DNA from: Fimbriimonadaceae bacterium
Lineage (GTDB): Bacteria > Armatimonadota > Fimbriimonadia > Fimbriimonadales > Fimbriimonadaceae
Assembly: GCA_026129685.1 (NCBI GenBank)
Contig: JAHCHO010000005.1
Coordinates: 62,001 to 126,000, forward strand
Reading direction: 5' to 3'
Length of the DNA: 64,000 nucleotides
Every line of letters starts with the position of its first letter. The stretch's first letter is position 1. The notes beneath the pieces were generated by a model, which searched no databases, was not told the origin of the DNA, and saw nothing but the letters and a program-made list of their open reading frames with translations. Position numbers and translations under genes: made by a program. This document shows positions 24,127 to 33,014 of this stretch, piece by piece.

Positions 24127-24579
24127 TTACACCTTAAGGCTGTCGAGCAGCACGTTGTAGACGTCGATCGTCTCGTAGGGGGTGCCGAGCAGCCAGTCGC
24201 GCATGAGACCCGCCGTGAGGAGGCTCGGGGTGACGCACAGGTAGCCCATTTTGCGGTAGGCCTCGGCGCGCAGCGGGTCGGCGCACTTGATGCAGATTTT
24301 CGGGACGTTGTACTTGAGCTTGACGACCTGGCCCGCCATGAGATTGGAGTTATCGCCGCGGGTGGCGGCGAAAAACACGTCGGCTTCGCGAATCCCGGCG
24401 GACTCGAGGACGTGGTCTTCCAGTCCGCTGCCGATGACGACCTCGCATCCGTGGTTTTCACCGAGCCGGACGAGCGCGTTGGGGTTCTGTTCGATGACGG
24501 TGATCTGGTGACCGAGTCGCGCGAGTTCTAACGCGAGCGTCGATCCGGTGCGCCCGCAACCAAAGATCACGACCTTCAT
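24127..24579 (-). CDS. TrkA-N domain protein (short RCK subunit)
   Basis: 150 residues covering one RCK-N domain: MKVVIFGCGRTGSTLALELA, strand-2 acid in ITVIEQNP, GSGLEDHVLESAGI and VFFAATRGDNSNLMAGQVVK, then ICIKCADPLRAEAYRKMG. No RCK-C domain, so it is shorter than the neighbour at 23461-24123. A good minus-strand -10 (TATAGT, 24592-24597) lies 12 bases upstream. The two probably form a hetero-oligomeric regulator of a K+ uptake system located elsewhere. Confidence 0.88.
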   Translation of the reverse strand: MKVVIFGCGRTGSTLALELARLGHQITVIEQNPNALVRLGENHGCEVVIGSGLEDHVLESAGIREADVFFAATRGDNSNLMAGQVVKLKYNVPKICIKCADPLRAEAYRKMGYLCVTPSLLTAGLMRDWLLGTPYETIDVYNVLLDSLKV

Positions 24580-24591
24580 GGAGCGAACGAA

Positions 24592-24597
24592 ACTATA
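24592..24597 (-). promoter_or_regulatory. candidate -10 element (TATAGT) for the TrkA gene pair
   Basis: Minus-strand TATAGT lies 12 bases before ATG 24579 and overlaps the last codons and stop of glnD. It would allow expression of the TrkA pair independent of glnD readthrough. Confidence 0.4.
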
Positions 24598-26968
24598 CCC
24601 GTCCCCGGAAGACCACCTCGACCTCCGTTCGGGGGACAGGACTTCCGTCGGAACGCACGATGTAGAAGGCGGCGGCGCCGCGCCCGGCCCACTGGCCGAC
24701 CCGGGCGGCGACGATGTCCCAGCCCGATTGCGTGATCAGTCGGGAGAACCGGTACGCCATGCCCCGACCGCGAGGGGTCTGAAGTTCGAGGACGCCGGGA
24801 TCGCCCTCGGTGTAGCGGTAGGAATAGAGCCGTTGGGCACGGTCGGGGTCCTTGCCGTGCTTCCGGAGGGCCTCCTCGACGGTGGTGCCGCCGGAAAGGA
24901 CTTGCCGAAGGGTCTGCACGAAGTGACGCGCGGTGGCGTCGGGCACCGGCCGGTCGTTGAAGCTGATGTGGAAGGTGTCGATCGCCACCGGCGGGCTGGA
25001 CTTGGTGGTGCCGGCCCGGATGGAGTGGACGCGAAGGTCGTAGGCGTAGACGGTGCCGAGGATTTCGCTTAACAGCCCGCGCCGGTCCGGGGTGCACACG
25101 GTCAGCTCGTTGCCGGCGAGTTGGGCGTGGGTCGAGAGGTCCACCGTCGACTCGCCTTCGGTGGCCTTCTTGGTCATCCCGAAGTGGACTTTGACGGTTT
25201 CGATGGGGACGGACATGAGGTAGATGGGCGGCATTGCATCGAGGAAGCGTTGGACGTCCTCCTCGGGAACCTCTTGGCGCTTGAGGTCGCGCATCAGGCG
25301 TCGGCGGAAGGGGTCGGCGCTGGGTTCGATGGGGGCTTCCTCTTGCAGGAGGGCGGTCGTCCGATCGTAGAGCTCGCGTAGAAAGGTCTCAAGGACCGGA
25401 CTCCAGGCCTCTTCGGAGACGGCGCGGATGTCGGCCCAAGTGAGGAGGGTGAGGGCGTCGAGTCGCTCCTGGGTGCCGACGATCTCGGCGAACTCCTTGG
25501 CGGTGAACGGGTTCATCACGTCGCGAATCCGGACGACCTTCGTCATCTCGAGGTGGTGGCGCACCAGCCAGACGACGTTCTCGGTCAGTTCCTCGCCAAG
25601 GTCCCAGCGTTGGCACACCGCCCGCGCGATCTCGGCGCCGAACTCCTCGTGAACGGCGCCGGGGTCGAACTTACCGACATCGTGGAGGAGGGCGGCCAGG
25701 TAGAGGGCGGCGTCGTTCTGGACCCCCTCCTTGACGTTGCCGAGGAACGTCCCGGGGGTCAGCCCATCGAGCAGCCGGACGAGGCGCAGGGTGTGCTCGA
25801 ACACGGTGTAGGTGTGCATCGTGTCGCGCGGGATGAGGGCCCGGCACCGGGTCAGCTCGGGCAGGAGCATGGTGAGGATGCCGCAACGATCGAGGTTCCG
25901 GAGCACCGGTTCGCCGGCGGTCAGGGCGTACACGGCCTCGGAGCCGTCCACCCCGGTCATCGGCGGAGCTTCGAGGCTGAGGACGCGCAATCCTAGCTTG
26001 GTGGCGACCCCGATGCCGACGGCGGCCCGGCTCAGCCCGGTGGCGCCGAAGAACCGGACCTCGCCCCGGGAGGCGACGACGCCCTCGGCAAGGGGGAACC
26101 GGGTTTCGTGGAGACGTTCGAGGGCGGCCTGGTACTCCAGATGGAGCTCGCGGGTGGCGAGCACGACCTCGGCGAGGGCGTCGAAGGGATCGCGGAGAAG
26201 GAGGTCGGCGAGTTCGGCCTGGCGAGTGCGGGTCAGCAGATCGAGCTTCTTGCCCGCTACCGCGTGGAGAAGATTGCGCTCCTTGAGAACCCGGTCGTAT
26301 CCTCGCGTCGGGCGGGAGGGCCGACCGCCGACCGCCATGTCCAGCCAGTTCGAGCAGTGCCAGCAGCGAAGGCCGCCCGCACCCTCTTTGAGGTGAGGCT
26401 CGACGACGAGGGGGGTGTCGTGGTGCTTTTCGAACATCCGACGACGCTCGAGGATCTTCTCAAGGACGAACTCGCCCACCGGCAGGGAGTCCCAGAAGGC
26501 TTCCATCAGGAGTTCGTAGGGCTCGCGGTGCCCGGCGACGAAGCGCGCGTCGAGGAGGCCGGTTCGCGAGCGGGGGTCAAGGCCCGGCACGTCACCGACA
26601 AGACGGTAGGCGTAGCCGACCTCGATGCCGAGCGCGGTCTGGAAGGCCTGGACGAGGAGGCGGTACATGGTGCGAACCCCCGCGTCAAAGTCCGGGTGGG
26701 ACTCGTCAAGGGGCACGATGGCGATGTCGACGTCCGAGTAGGGGGCGAGCTCGTTCCTGCCGTATCCGCCGGTCGCGACGACGCAGTAGGGCGGCATCGT
26801 CGGGTGGCGGCGCTCGACCTCCTCGGCGACGAGGCGCATGCCGGCGTCGGCGATCTCGGTGTGCGCCCGACACCAGTCCAGCCCGCTGGGAGCGGCAAGG
26901 AGGCGCTCGATCAGGGCGCGGCGCTGTTCGACCAGTTCGTGGAGGCGGGACTCAAAGGCTTCCGGCAC
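24593..26968 (-). CDS. glnD: [protein-PII] uridylyltransferase/uridylyl-removing enzyme
   Basis: 791 residues in GlnD order: nucleotidyltransferase domain with GGYGRNELAPYSDVDIAIV (D79, D81), a helical linker, an HD hydrolase domain (YLAALLHDVGKFDPGA, then WLVRHHLEM), and two C-terminal ACT domains (about 610-680 and 715-790; TVCTPDRRGLLSEILG and LELQTPRGRGMAYRF). GlnD senses glutamine and controls PII by uridylylation. It is about 100 residues shorter than the E. coli enzyme. TACACT lies seven bases before the GTG start. Neither glnB nor glnA is in the window. Confidence 0.9.
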   Translation of the reverse strand: MPEAFESRLHELVEQRRALIERLLAAPSGLDWCRAHTEIADAGMRLVAEEVERRHPTMPPYCVVATGGYGRNELAPYSDVDIAIVPLDESHPDFDAGVRTMYRLLVQAFQTALGIEVGYAYRLVGDVPGLDPRSRTGLLDARFVAGHREPYELLMEAFWDSLPVGEFVLEKILERRRMFEKHHDTPLVVEPHLKEGAGGLRCWHCSNWLDMAVGGRPSRPTRGYDRVLKERNLLHAVAGKKLDLLTRTRQAELADLLLRDPFDALAEVVLATRELHLEYQAALERLHETRFPLAEGVVASRGEVRFFGATGLSRAAVGIGVATKLGLRVLSLEAPPMTGVDGSEAVYALTAGEPVLRNLDRCGILTMLLPELTRCRALIPRDTMHTYTVFEHTLRLVRLLDGLTPGTFLGNVKEGVQNDAALYLAALLHDVGKFDPGAVHEEFGAEIARAVCQRWDLGEELTENVVWLVRHHLEMTKVVRIRDVMNPFTAKEFAEIVGTQERLDALTLLTWADIRAVSEEAWSPVLETFLRELYDRTTALLQEEAPIEPSADPFRRRLMRDLKRQEVPEEDVQRFLDAMPPIYLMSVPIETVKVHFGMTKKATEGESTVDLSTHAQLAGNELTVCTPDRRGLLSEILGTVYAYDLRVHSIRAGTTKSSPPVAIDTFHISFNDRPVPDATARHFVQTLRQVLSGGTTVEEALRKHGKDPDRAQRLYSYRYTEGDPGVLELQTPRGRGMAYRFSRLITQSGWDIVAARVGQWAGRGAAAFYIVRSDGSPVPRTEVEVVFRGRV

Positions 26969-26989
26969 GCCCCTCAGTGTAGACCCTGG

Positions 26990-28246
26990 CTAGGCTTGGG
27001 TCCGCTTCTGAACGACCTCGACCGCTTTTTGGAGTTGGTTGTCCGACTTGAGATCGCCGAGGATGGGGCTCTTCTCCATGTCGAGTTCGACCTCGAAGTC
27101 GGGCTTGAGGCCGCCGCTCAGGTACTGGCCGTCGGGGTCCACCTTGCGTCCGATGTCTTCGCCCTTGGGGAGGTAGTAGCGCGCGATGGTGACCTTAAGG
27201 CTGGACTCATCGCGTAACGGGAACACGTTCTGGACGGACGCCTTGCCATAGCTGTGGGTCCCGACGAGCGTTGCCAGACCGTAATCGCGCAGGACGCCGG
27301 CGAAAATCTCGGCGGCGCTGGCAGAGGACTCGTCGAGAAGGAGGGCGAGCGGGTACGCCTTCTTTCGCAGACGGCCGGTCCGGGTCTTCTCGACCTCTTG
27401 GTTGCCCTCGCGCATCTTCATCGTTACGACGGTCTTGCCCGCGACGAACTCGGAGAGCATGTCGGAGGCGGTGTTGAGGAGGCCCCCGGGGTTGCCGCGC
27501 AGGTCGATCACGAGGCCCTCGACGGCGGCGAGGTCCAAGCGGTCGAGGGCGGCGGTGAACTGCTGAACGGTCGGTTCGGAGAAGGAGGTGACGGCGATGT
27601 AGCCGACGCGGGTTCCCTCAAGGACGCGCGACTCGACGCTGGGGACGGTGATCGGGCGGCGGACGATGCGGATCTCGAGGTTGGCGGCGCTGGACGCCCG
27701 CACGACGGTGAGGCGGACGGGGGTGCCCTCTTCGCCCCGGATACGCTTCACGATCTCGTCGGTCGAGGACCCGACGACGGTCTTGCCGTCCACGGCGGTG
27801 ATGATGTCGCCGGGTCGGAGTCCGGAAGCGTAGGCCGGTCCGTCCTCGAACACGACGACCGCCTTTGCTCCCAGCGGGTCGGGGGAGAGACGCGCGCCGA
27901 CGCCGACGAAGTTGCCGGTGGTCTCGAGAGCGAACTCCTGAGCCATCTTGGGCTCCATGAACATCGTGTGCGGGTCCCCCAGGGAAGCCACCAGGCCCGC
28001 CACACCGGCGTAACGCAGTTTCTCGGTTTCAACCGGTTTGTAATAGTCCGCCTGGATTTTGTTCAACGCATCGGCGAACACCCGGGTGGGCGCGACGGTG
28101 GGGCGCGGCGCGGGCCGGCCGAACAGGGAATCCAGAGCTCGGCGGGAAACGGGCCGTCCGTTCTGGATGTCCCTCAGGGCGAAGCCGAGGGCGAAGAAGG
28201 CGGCGAGACCAATGGCAATGGCCAAGGTTCGAAGAAGGAACTTCAT
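26990..28246 (-). CDS. S41 family C-terminal processing peptidase
   Basis: 418 residues. An N-terminal membrane anchor (FLLRTLAIAIGLAAFFALGF) is followed by a PDZ domain (about 105-195; GIG-type GVGARLSPD and LRPGDIITAVDGKTV) and the S41 protease core: RGNPGGLL, then LLLDESSASAAEI with catalytic S308 and HSYGKASVQ with K335. Ser-Lys dyad complete. Such enzymes degrade or mature periplasmic proteins. ATG 28246 overlaps the stop of the upstream paralogue by 4 bp (ATGA), so the two are co-translated. Confidence 0.93.
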   Translation of the reverse strand: MKFLLRTLAIAIGLAAFFALGFALRDIQNGRPVSRRALDSLFGRPAPRPTVAPTRVFADALNKIQADYYKPVETEKLRYAGVAGLVASLGDPHTMFMEPKMAQEFALETTGNFVGVGARLSPDPLGAKAVVVFEDGPAYASGLRPGDIITAVDGKTVVGSSTDEIVKRIRGEEGTPVRLTVVRASSAANLEIRIVRRPITVPSVESRVLEGTRVGYIAVTSFSEPTVQQFTAALDRLDLAAVEGLVIDLRGNPGGLLNTASDMLSEFVAGKTVVTMKMREGNQEVEKTRTGRLRKKAYPLALLLDESSASAAEIFAGVLRDYGLATLVGTHSYGKASVQNVFPLRDESSLKVTIARYYLPKGEDIGRKVDPDGQYLSGGLKPDFEVELDMEKSPILGDLKSDNQLQKAVEVVQKRTQA

Positions 28247-29568
28247 CGAATCGCCACCGCCTGGGTGTTCGGCTGGAAGAGTCCACGGGTGAGGGTGTAG
28301 CCGCTCCCGTCGGGCAGGGGAACCGCTTCGACGACCTTCAGGCGCTGGCTCGTCAACGTGCCGTCCAGTTTGGCCACGCCCGAGGCGACGAGGGCCTTGG
28401 CGAAGATGGCGGCGACGCCCTGGGTGCCCTCGTCCACCAGAATCGTGACGCGGAGCGGCGACGTTCGGCCGTCGGCGACCCGAATGGGGATGGGCCGGTG
28501 GGCGCTCTCGGCCTCGCGTTCGGTGACGATCTCGCCGTAGTCGCCGGAGGGGCCGACGGCGGCGAGGGCTTCCTGCATCGCGCCGAAGTCACCGACGGCC
28601 ACCCCGCGAAGGTCGAGAACGACCGCGTCCAGATCCCCGATTTCTTGTTGCAGCTTTCGGCCGATTCCCGTAACAAATCGGAAACGAACGCCCTCGCCGG
28701 TGCGCTCGATCTCGGGGAGCGAGAAGGACGACTTCTCGATGGCGGCGGACATCCGCTTCGCCCCGCGCAGCCACGTCACGGCGGTTTGGCCGTCTTTGCC
28801 GGTGACCAGGGCGGTCATCGCCTTGGTGGGCAACATGCCGTGCTTCATGCGATCGACGATGCGCTTGCGCTCCTGAAGGAAAGCGCGTTGGGCGTCCGCC
28901 TTGGCTCCGGCGGAAAGCTTGGGGTCGCGCGCGGCCTCCTGTAGCTTGCGGACCGACTCGATGTCGGCGGCGTTGACCACCCACTTCCCGTCGAGTTCGG
29001 CGATCGTGTCACCGGGGAGCATGCCCGCTTTGGCGGCGGGTCCGCCGGGGGCCACGGCGGCCACCGTCAGCTTGGGAATCGGCAACGGTCGACCGCGATC
29101 GTCGGCGGCGTCGGCCTCGGTTTGGATTTCGGGGGCGCCATCTTTGGGCACGGGTCCGTCGAGGACGAAGCGGAAGTCCGCCCCGATTCCCTCGTACTGG
29201 CCGCGCGCCCTCGCTTGGTATGCGGCGAACTCTCCCGGTTCGAAGAAGAGCGAATCGAGGTCGCCCAGGCTGGCGACCATGCCGCGCACCGCGCCCGGCC
29301 CTAGTTGGTCCTCGCCCTTGATCGGCTCGACGTAGGTTCGGTCGAGGACTTCGATGATTTGGGCCAGGTAGCGGGAGTCGCGGGCGTCCACCTCACCGGT
29401 GCGCGAGGCCAAGAGGTCCGGGGACACGGTGAGGGCGGCGGGACCGTTGGACGCGACCCGGGCGGCGCCCAGATCGGCCCCATCGCGCACGACCATTCCG
29501 CCGAGAAAGGCGAGGGACGCGCCGACGACGGCTCCGGCGGCAAGGACGCTCTTGGTCGAGTCGGTCAT
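28243..29568 (-). CDS. S41-like/PDZ protein lacking the catalytic dyad (pseudopeptidase)
   Basis: 441 residues with an N-terminal membrane segment (VLAAGAVVGASLAFLGGMVV), a CTP-type N-terminal region (MVASLGDLDSLFFEPGEF), a PDZ domain (about 100-190; GGPAAKAGMLPGDTIAELDG) and an S41-like core ending DGSGYTLTRG. Aligned with the downstream protease, the nucleophile block DESSASAAEIF becomes DEGTQGVAAIF (Ser to Thr) and the Lys block HSYGKASVQ becomes LTSQRLKVV (Lys to Arg). It is therefore probably inactive and may regulate or recruit substrates for its partner, with which it overlaps by 4 bp. ATG 29568 begins the anchor; longer starts look spurious. Confidence 0.8.
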   Translation of the reverse strand: MTDSTKSVLAAGAVVGASLAFLGGMVVRDGADLGAARVASNGPAALTVSPDLLASRTGEVDARDSRYLAQIIEVLDRTYVEPIKGEDQLGPGAVRGMVASLGDLDSLFFEPGEFAAYQARARGQYEGIGADFRFVLDGPVPKDGAPEIQTEADAADDRGRPLPIPKLTVAAVAPGGPAAKAGMLPGDTIAELDGKWVVNAADIESVRKLQEAARDPKLSAGAKADAQRAFLQERKRIVDRMKHGMLPTKAMTALVTGKDGQTAVTWLRGAKRMSAAIEKSSFSLPEIERTGEGVRFRFVTGIGRKLQQEIGDLDAVVLDLRGVAVGDFGAMQEALAAVGPSGDYGEIVTEREAESAHRPIPIRVADGRTSPLRVTILVDEGTQGVAAIFAKALVASGVAKLDGTLTSQRLKVVEAVPLPDGSGYTLTRGLFQPNTQAVAIR

Positions 29569-29644
29569 AGGGTTGCTTACTCTACGTTGACGGAAGGGGC
29601 GGCATCCCCGGTTCCCGAGCGACCATACCCTTTCGGTCTCGCGT

Positions 29645-30889
29645 TCAGCTTTGCTCCGGGAAGGTGACGGATCGGCACGAGCGCCAGAGGGCCAGGTCGT
29701 AGACGATCTTGAGTCCACCCCCGATCACGAACGGCAGACCAAGGGAGGGGACGGCGAAGGCGAGGCCGGTGAAGAGGGGGGCCAGAGTCGTACCGACGCT
29801 TCGGGCGACGTTGGCCAGGCCGCCCGCGGCGGAGCGCTCGTCGGGGGCCACCACCGCGATCATGAAGGCCTGCCTCGTCGGCACGTCCATCTGGGACAGG
29901 CAGAACCGGAGGACGAGGACGGCAAGAGCGAGCTCGAGGTTGGGCATGAAGGGAACGAGCACGAGCAGAACGTTGGAGGGAAGGTGAGAGAACACCATCG
30001 TGGCCACCAGTCCGAACCGCTTCGCGATACGGGCGGCGAGGAGGGCGGAGGCGCCGGCGCACAGGTTGCTCGCGAACATCATTCCCCCGAGTTGGGCTTC
30101 GTTCGCCCCCCAGCGCACATGGAACCAGTAGGCAATAAGACTCTGCATGACGAAGCCGCCCGCGAACGCGTCCAGCGAGAAGAGGGCGCAGAGTCTGAGC
30201 ACGGTGTTCCGGCTCTCGTGCAATCCGAGCCAGAGGCGGCGCGTCTCCTTTGCGGCCCGGGCCTCGATCGCGGGCGAGAGGCAGGCGTAGGCGATCGCGA
30301 GGGCGATTCCGACGGTGCCGTGCGCGACGATGACGGCACGGAAACTCGCCAGATCGCTCCACCCGAGCGCTTGGAGCCGGTGGGTCCCAAGACCGCCGAC
30401 GAGGGCGCCGAGGGCGGTGGCAAGGTAGCCGGTGAGGTTGTACCAGGCGATCACGCCGATGCGCCGATCGGGGGAAACGACCTCGGCGAACGAGGCCTGC
30501 TCGACGGGCAGAAACGGACCGACCTCGTTGCCGGATGGGCTGAGGATGCCGATGGTCGCGGCGACGAGCAGGGGCCAGAAGGCGTCGGAGAGGGCGAAGG
30601 CGACCGAAGACCCGAGCATCAGCATGGCGCCGACGACCAAGGTTCGGCGACGGCCAAAGCGGTCGGCGCGGGTCGTCAGCCACATGGAGACGATCAGGTC
30701 GCCGAACATGGTGAGGGCGAAGAGAAGTCCGATCTGGGTTCGGCTCAGGCCGACGCGCTCGAGGAAGAGGGCGAGGACGACGGCGAGCATGCCGTAGGCG
30801 AACATCCGCAGCGCGCGGGTCGCGAACAGGAGGGGCAGGTCGAGGGGGGCGGGACTCGGGCCCTGGGCGGGGCGAGGCGATTCCGACAC
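29645..30889 (-). CDS. MFS transporter
   Basis: 414 residues with about 12 hydrophobic segments. The loop 2-3 signature is visible as ADRFGRRRTLVVGAM, and a second copy is degenerate after helix 8 (ARIAKRFGLVATMV). Residues RFCLSQMDVPTRQAFMIAVV and PDERSAAGGLANVARSVGTTLAPLFTG match the drug/sugar-efflux-like subgroup. Substrate cannot be inferred. GTG start at 30889 gives MSESPRPAQG before helix 1. The gene is divergent from the aspartase-type gene, with 72 bp between them. Confidence 0.88.
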   Translation of the reverse strand: MSESPRPAQGPSPAPLDLPLLFATRALRMFAYGMLAVVLALFLERVGLSRTQIGLLFALTMFGDLIVSMWLTTRADRFGRRRTLVVGAMLMLGSSVAFALSDAFWPLLVAATIGILSPSGNEVGPFLPVEQASFAEVVSPDRRIGVIAWYNLTGYLATALGALVGGLGTHRLQALGWSDLASFRAVIVAHGTVGIALAIAYACLSPAIEARAAKETRRLWLGLHESRNTVLRLCALFSLDAFAGGFVMQSLIAYWFHVRWGANEAQLGGMMFASNLCAGASALLAARIAKRFGLVATMVFSHLPSNVLLVLVPFMPNLELALAVLVLRFCLSQMDVPTRQAFMIAVVAPDERSAAGGLANVARSVGTTLAPLFTGLAFAVPSLGLPFVIGGGLKIVYDLALWRSCRSVTFPEQS

Positions 30890-30961
30890 GCGTTAGCATT
30901 CGACCCGGTCCGACGACGTCCTTCGGCGGGTCCCGCCGACGGTTGGTAAACTGCGGCGACC

Positions 30962-32359
30962 ATGGAGTTCCGAATCGAGAAGGACAGCCTCGGCGACGTG
31001 CAGGTGCCGGCCGCCGCGTACTGGGGCAGCCAAGCGGAGCGGAGCCGGAAGCTGTTCCAGATCACCGGCCTGACCGAGCATCCCAAGATGATCGAGGCGT
31101 TCGTCCTGCTGAAGAAGGCTTGCGCGGAGGTCAACACCCAGTTGGGGCTTCTCGATCCCAGGGTGGGCGGGGCGATCGTCCAGGCGGCGGACGAGGTTCT
31201 GGCGGGCAAGTTGCGCGATCAGTTCCCGGTGGACGCGTTTCACATGGGGGCGGGCACGTCCCTGAACATGAACGTGAACGAGGTTCTCGCCAACCGCGCC
31301 GAAGAGATTCTGGGCGGGAAGAAGGGCGAGTACAAGAAGGTCAACCCGAACGACCACGTGAACTACGGGCAGTCCACGAACGACACGTTCCCGACGGCGA
31401 TGCGGATGGCCTCCCGCATGATGCTGGAGGAGTTGTTCGACGCGGTGGTCGAGCTTTCGGACGCCTTCGACGAGAAGGCGGAGCAGTTCGACGGGGTCCT
31501 CAAGTCGGGCCGGACCCACCTGCAGGACGCGGTGCCGATCCGGCTGGGACAGGAGTTCAAGGCCTACGCCATCTCGATGCGCAAGAGTTGGCGATGGCTG
31601 GAACACGCCACCTTCGAACTCGAGAGCCTCGGCATCGGGGGGAGCGCGGCCGGGACGGGGCTCAACACCCATCCCGAATACCGGCGCGCGGTCGTCGAGA
31701 AGCTCAAGGAGTACACGGGCCTTGAGTTCCGGAACTCGTCGCACTTGCCGGAGGCGATGCAGAGCCAGTTGCCGATGTCGGCGCTTGCGGCGGGGATGCG
31801 CATTCTGTGCCTCGAGCTTACGCGCGTCGCGAACGACCTACGGCTGTTGTGTTCGGGACCGCTGACGGGCCTCGCGGAGATCACGCTTCCTCCGGTGCAG
31901 CCGGGTTCGAGCATCATGCCGGGCAAGGTGAACCCGTCGATGGCGGAGAACCTGAACATGGTTCTGTACCAGGTGCTGGGGCAGTGCCACGCGATCGACC
32001 TGTGCGTTCAGGCGGGCCAGCTGGAGCTGAACGTGATGATGCCGGGGATGGCGTTCAGCGCCCAGTTCTCGCTACAGATGTTGACGAACGTGCTCAAGAC
32101 CTTCACCGAGAACTGCGTGTGGGGCATCACCGCCAACGAGGAAACGTGCCGACGGTACGCGGAAACCTCGCCCTCGCTGGCGACGGCCCTCAACGCGCAC
32201 ATCGGCTACAAGGCGGCGGCGGACGTGGTGAAGGCGGCGTTGCGAGAGGAGAAGACGATCCCGGAGGTGGTGCGCGAAAAGGGCCTCCTCGATGAGGAGA
32301 CCCTTCGCAAAGTGCTCGACCCGGCGGGTCTGACGGAACCGGGCATTCCCGGCAAGTGA
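30962..32359 (+). CDS. aspA: aspartate ammonia-lyase (aspartase/fumarase superfamily)
   Basis: 465 residues. The superfamily signature GSSIMPGKVNP lies at about 316-326. Features favouring aspartase over class II fumarase are DQFPVDAFHMGAGTSLNMN (fumarases have GSGTQSNMN), QSTNDTFPT, QAGQLELNVMMP and GITANEETCRRYAETS. Aspartase converts L-aspartate to fumarate and ammonia. Some features (the MPGK motif, the N-terminal VPAAAYWGSQ) also fit fumarase, so fumC remains possible. TAAACT lies nine bases before ATG 30962, with no Shine-Dalgarno site. It ends 4 bp from the convergent SdpI-like gene. Confidence 0.75.
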   Translation: MEFRIEKDSLGDVQVPAAAYWGSQAERSRKLFQITGLTEHPKMIEAFVLLKKACAEVNTQLGLLDPRVGGAIVQAADEVLAGKLRDQFPVDAFHMGAGTSLNMNVNEVLANRAEEILGGKKGEYKKVNPNDHVNYGQSTNDTFPTAMRMASRMMLEELFDAVVELSDAFDEKAEQFDGVLKSGRTHLQDAVPIRLGQEFKAYAISMRKSWRWLEHATFELESLGIGGSAAGTGLNTHPEYRRAVVEKLKEYTGLEFRNSSHLPEAMQSQLPMSALAAGMRILCLELTRVANDLRLLCSGPLTGLAEITLPPVQPGSSIMPGKVNPSMAENLNMVLYQVLGQCHAIDLCVQAGQLELNVMMPGMAFSAQFSLQMLTNVLKTFTENCVWGITANEETCRRYAETSPSLATALNAHIGYKAAADVVKAALREEKTIPEVVREKGLLDEETLRKVLDPAGLTEPGIPGK

Positions 32360-32363
32360 TCGT

Positions 32364-33014
32364 TCAGAGCTTGCCCGCCGCCTGAAGTCGCTTGTACACG
32401 ATGAGTGAGTGCAGGACCGGGTAGAGCATCGCGGCGAGCAACACGAAGAAGACGGGGGCGACCGGGAGGCCGACGGCGACCGCGATGGCCCCGAGGACGC
32501 CCGCGCCGACCATCAGCTTGGCGCCGAGACGGTGGGTCTGCGTCCAGACCTCCTCGCTGGCGAGGGTCCACGGGGTTCGGAACCCCGCCCAAAAGTTCGG
32601 ACGGACTTTGCTCATCACGTTTCCGATCAGCCCGAGAAAGGCGAGGATCGTCACGATGATCGCGCGACCCGCGTCCCAGTCCGGGTGAAGTGCGGCCTGG
32701 AGCATGATCACCTGGATGACGGCGAACATCGCGATCATGACGGTGAACAGGTAGTTCCAGACGCCTCGGAATCGCTCCACCTCGTACCCCTTGGGGGAGA
32801 GCCACTGGCCACCGACCAGGAAGGCCAACAACAGCAGGGGCATGCCAAGGCCGAAGACCGTCGCCTCGATCGGGCTCATGGTTCCGTTCACGCGGCCGTT
32901 GATGTCCCAGTGGCTGGGCACGCGCTCGGGCAGTCTCGGAAAGACGATCGCGGTGTAGACGCAGAGGGCGCCGTAGATCGCGAGTGAAAGGGCGAGGGCG
33001 TTTCGGGTCTTCAT
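32364..33014 (-). CDS. SdpI/DUF1648 family membrane protein
   Basis: 216 residues with about six hydrophobic helices. The DUF1648 motif is RLPERVPSHWDINGRVNGTM near residues 26-46, and the SdpI part is GNVMSKVRPNFWAGFRTPWTL near 131-152, with the usual WxxTHRLGAKL follow-up. In Bacillus SdpI gives immunity to the SdpC toxin and relays a signal to the SdpR repressor. ATG 33014 overlaps the stop of the ArsR-type gene by 4 bp (ATGA), reproducing the SdpR-SdpI arrangement. No SdpC-like toxin gene is nearby. Confidence 0.9.
   Translation of the reverse strand: MKTRNALALSLAIYGALCVYTAIVFPRLPERVPSHWDINGRVNGTMSPIEATVFGLGMPLLLLAFLVGGQWLSPKGYEVERFRGVWNYLFTVMIAMFAVIQVIMLQAALHPDWDAGRAIIVTILAFLGLIGNVMSKVRPNFWAGFRTPWTLASEEVWTQTHRLGAKLMVGAGVLGAIAVAVGLPVAPVFFVLLAAMLYPVLHSLIVYKRLQAAGKL

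Noticed and set aside
30962-32359. Class II fumarase (fumC)
   Set aside because: GAGTSLNMN, QAGQLELNV and GITANEETC favour aspartase; fumarase is kept only as an alternative.
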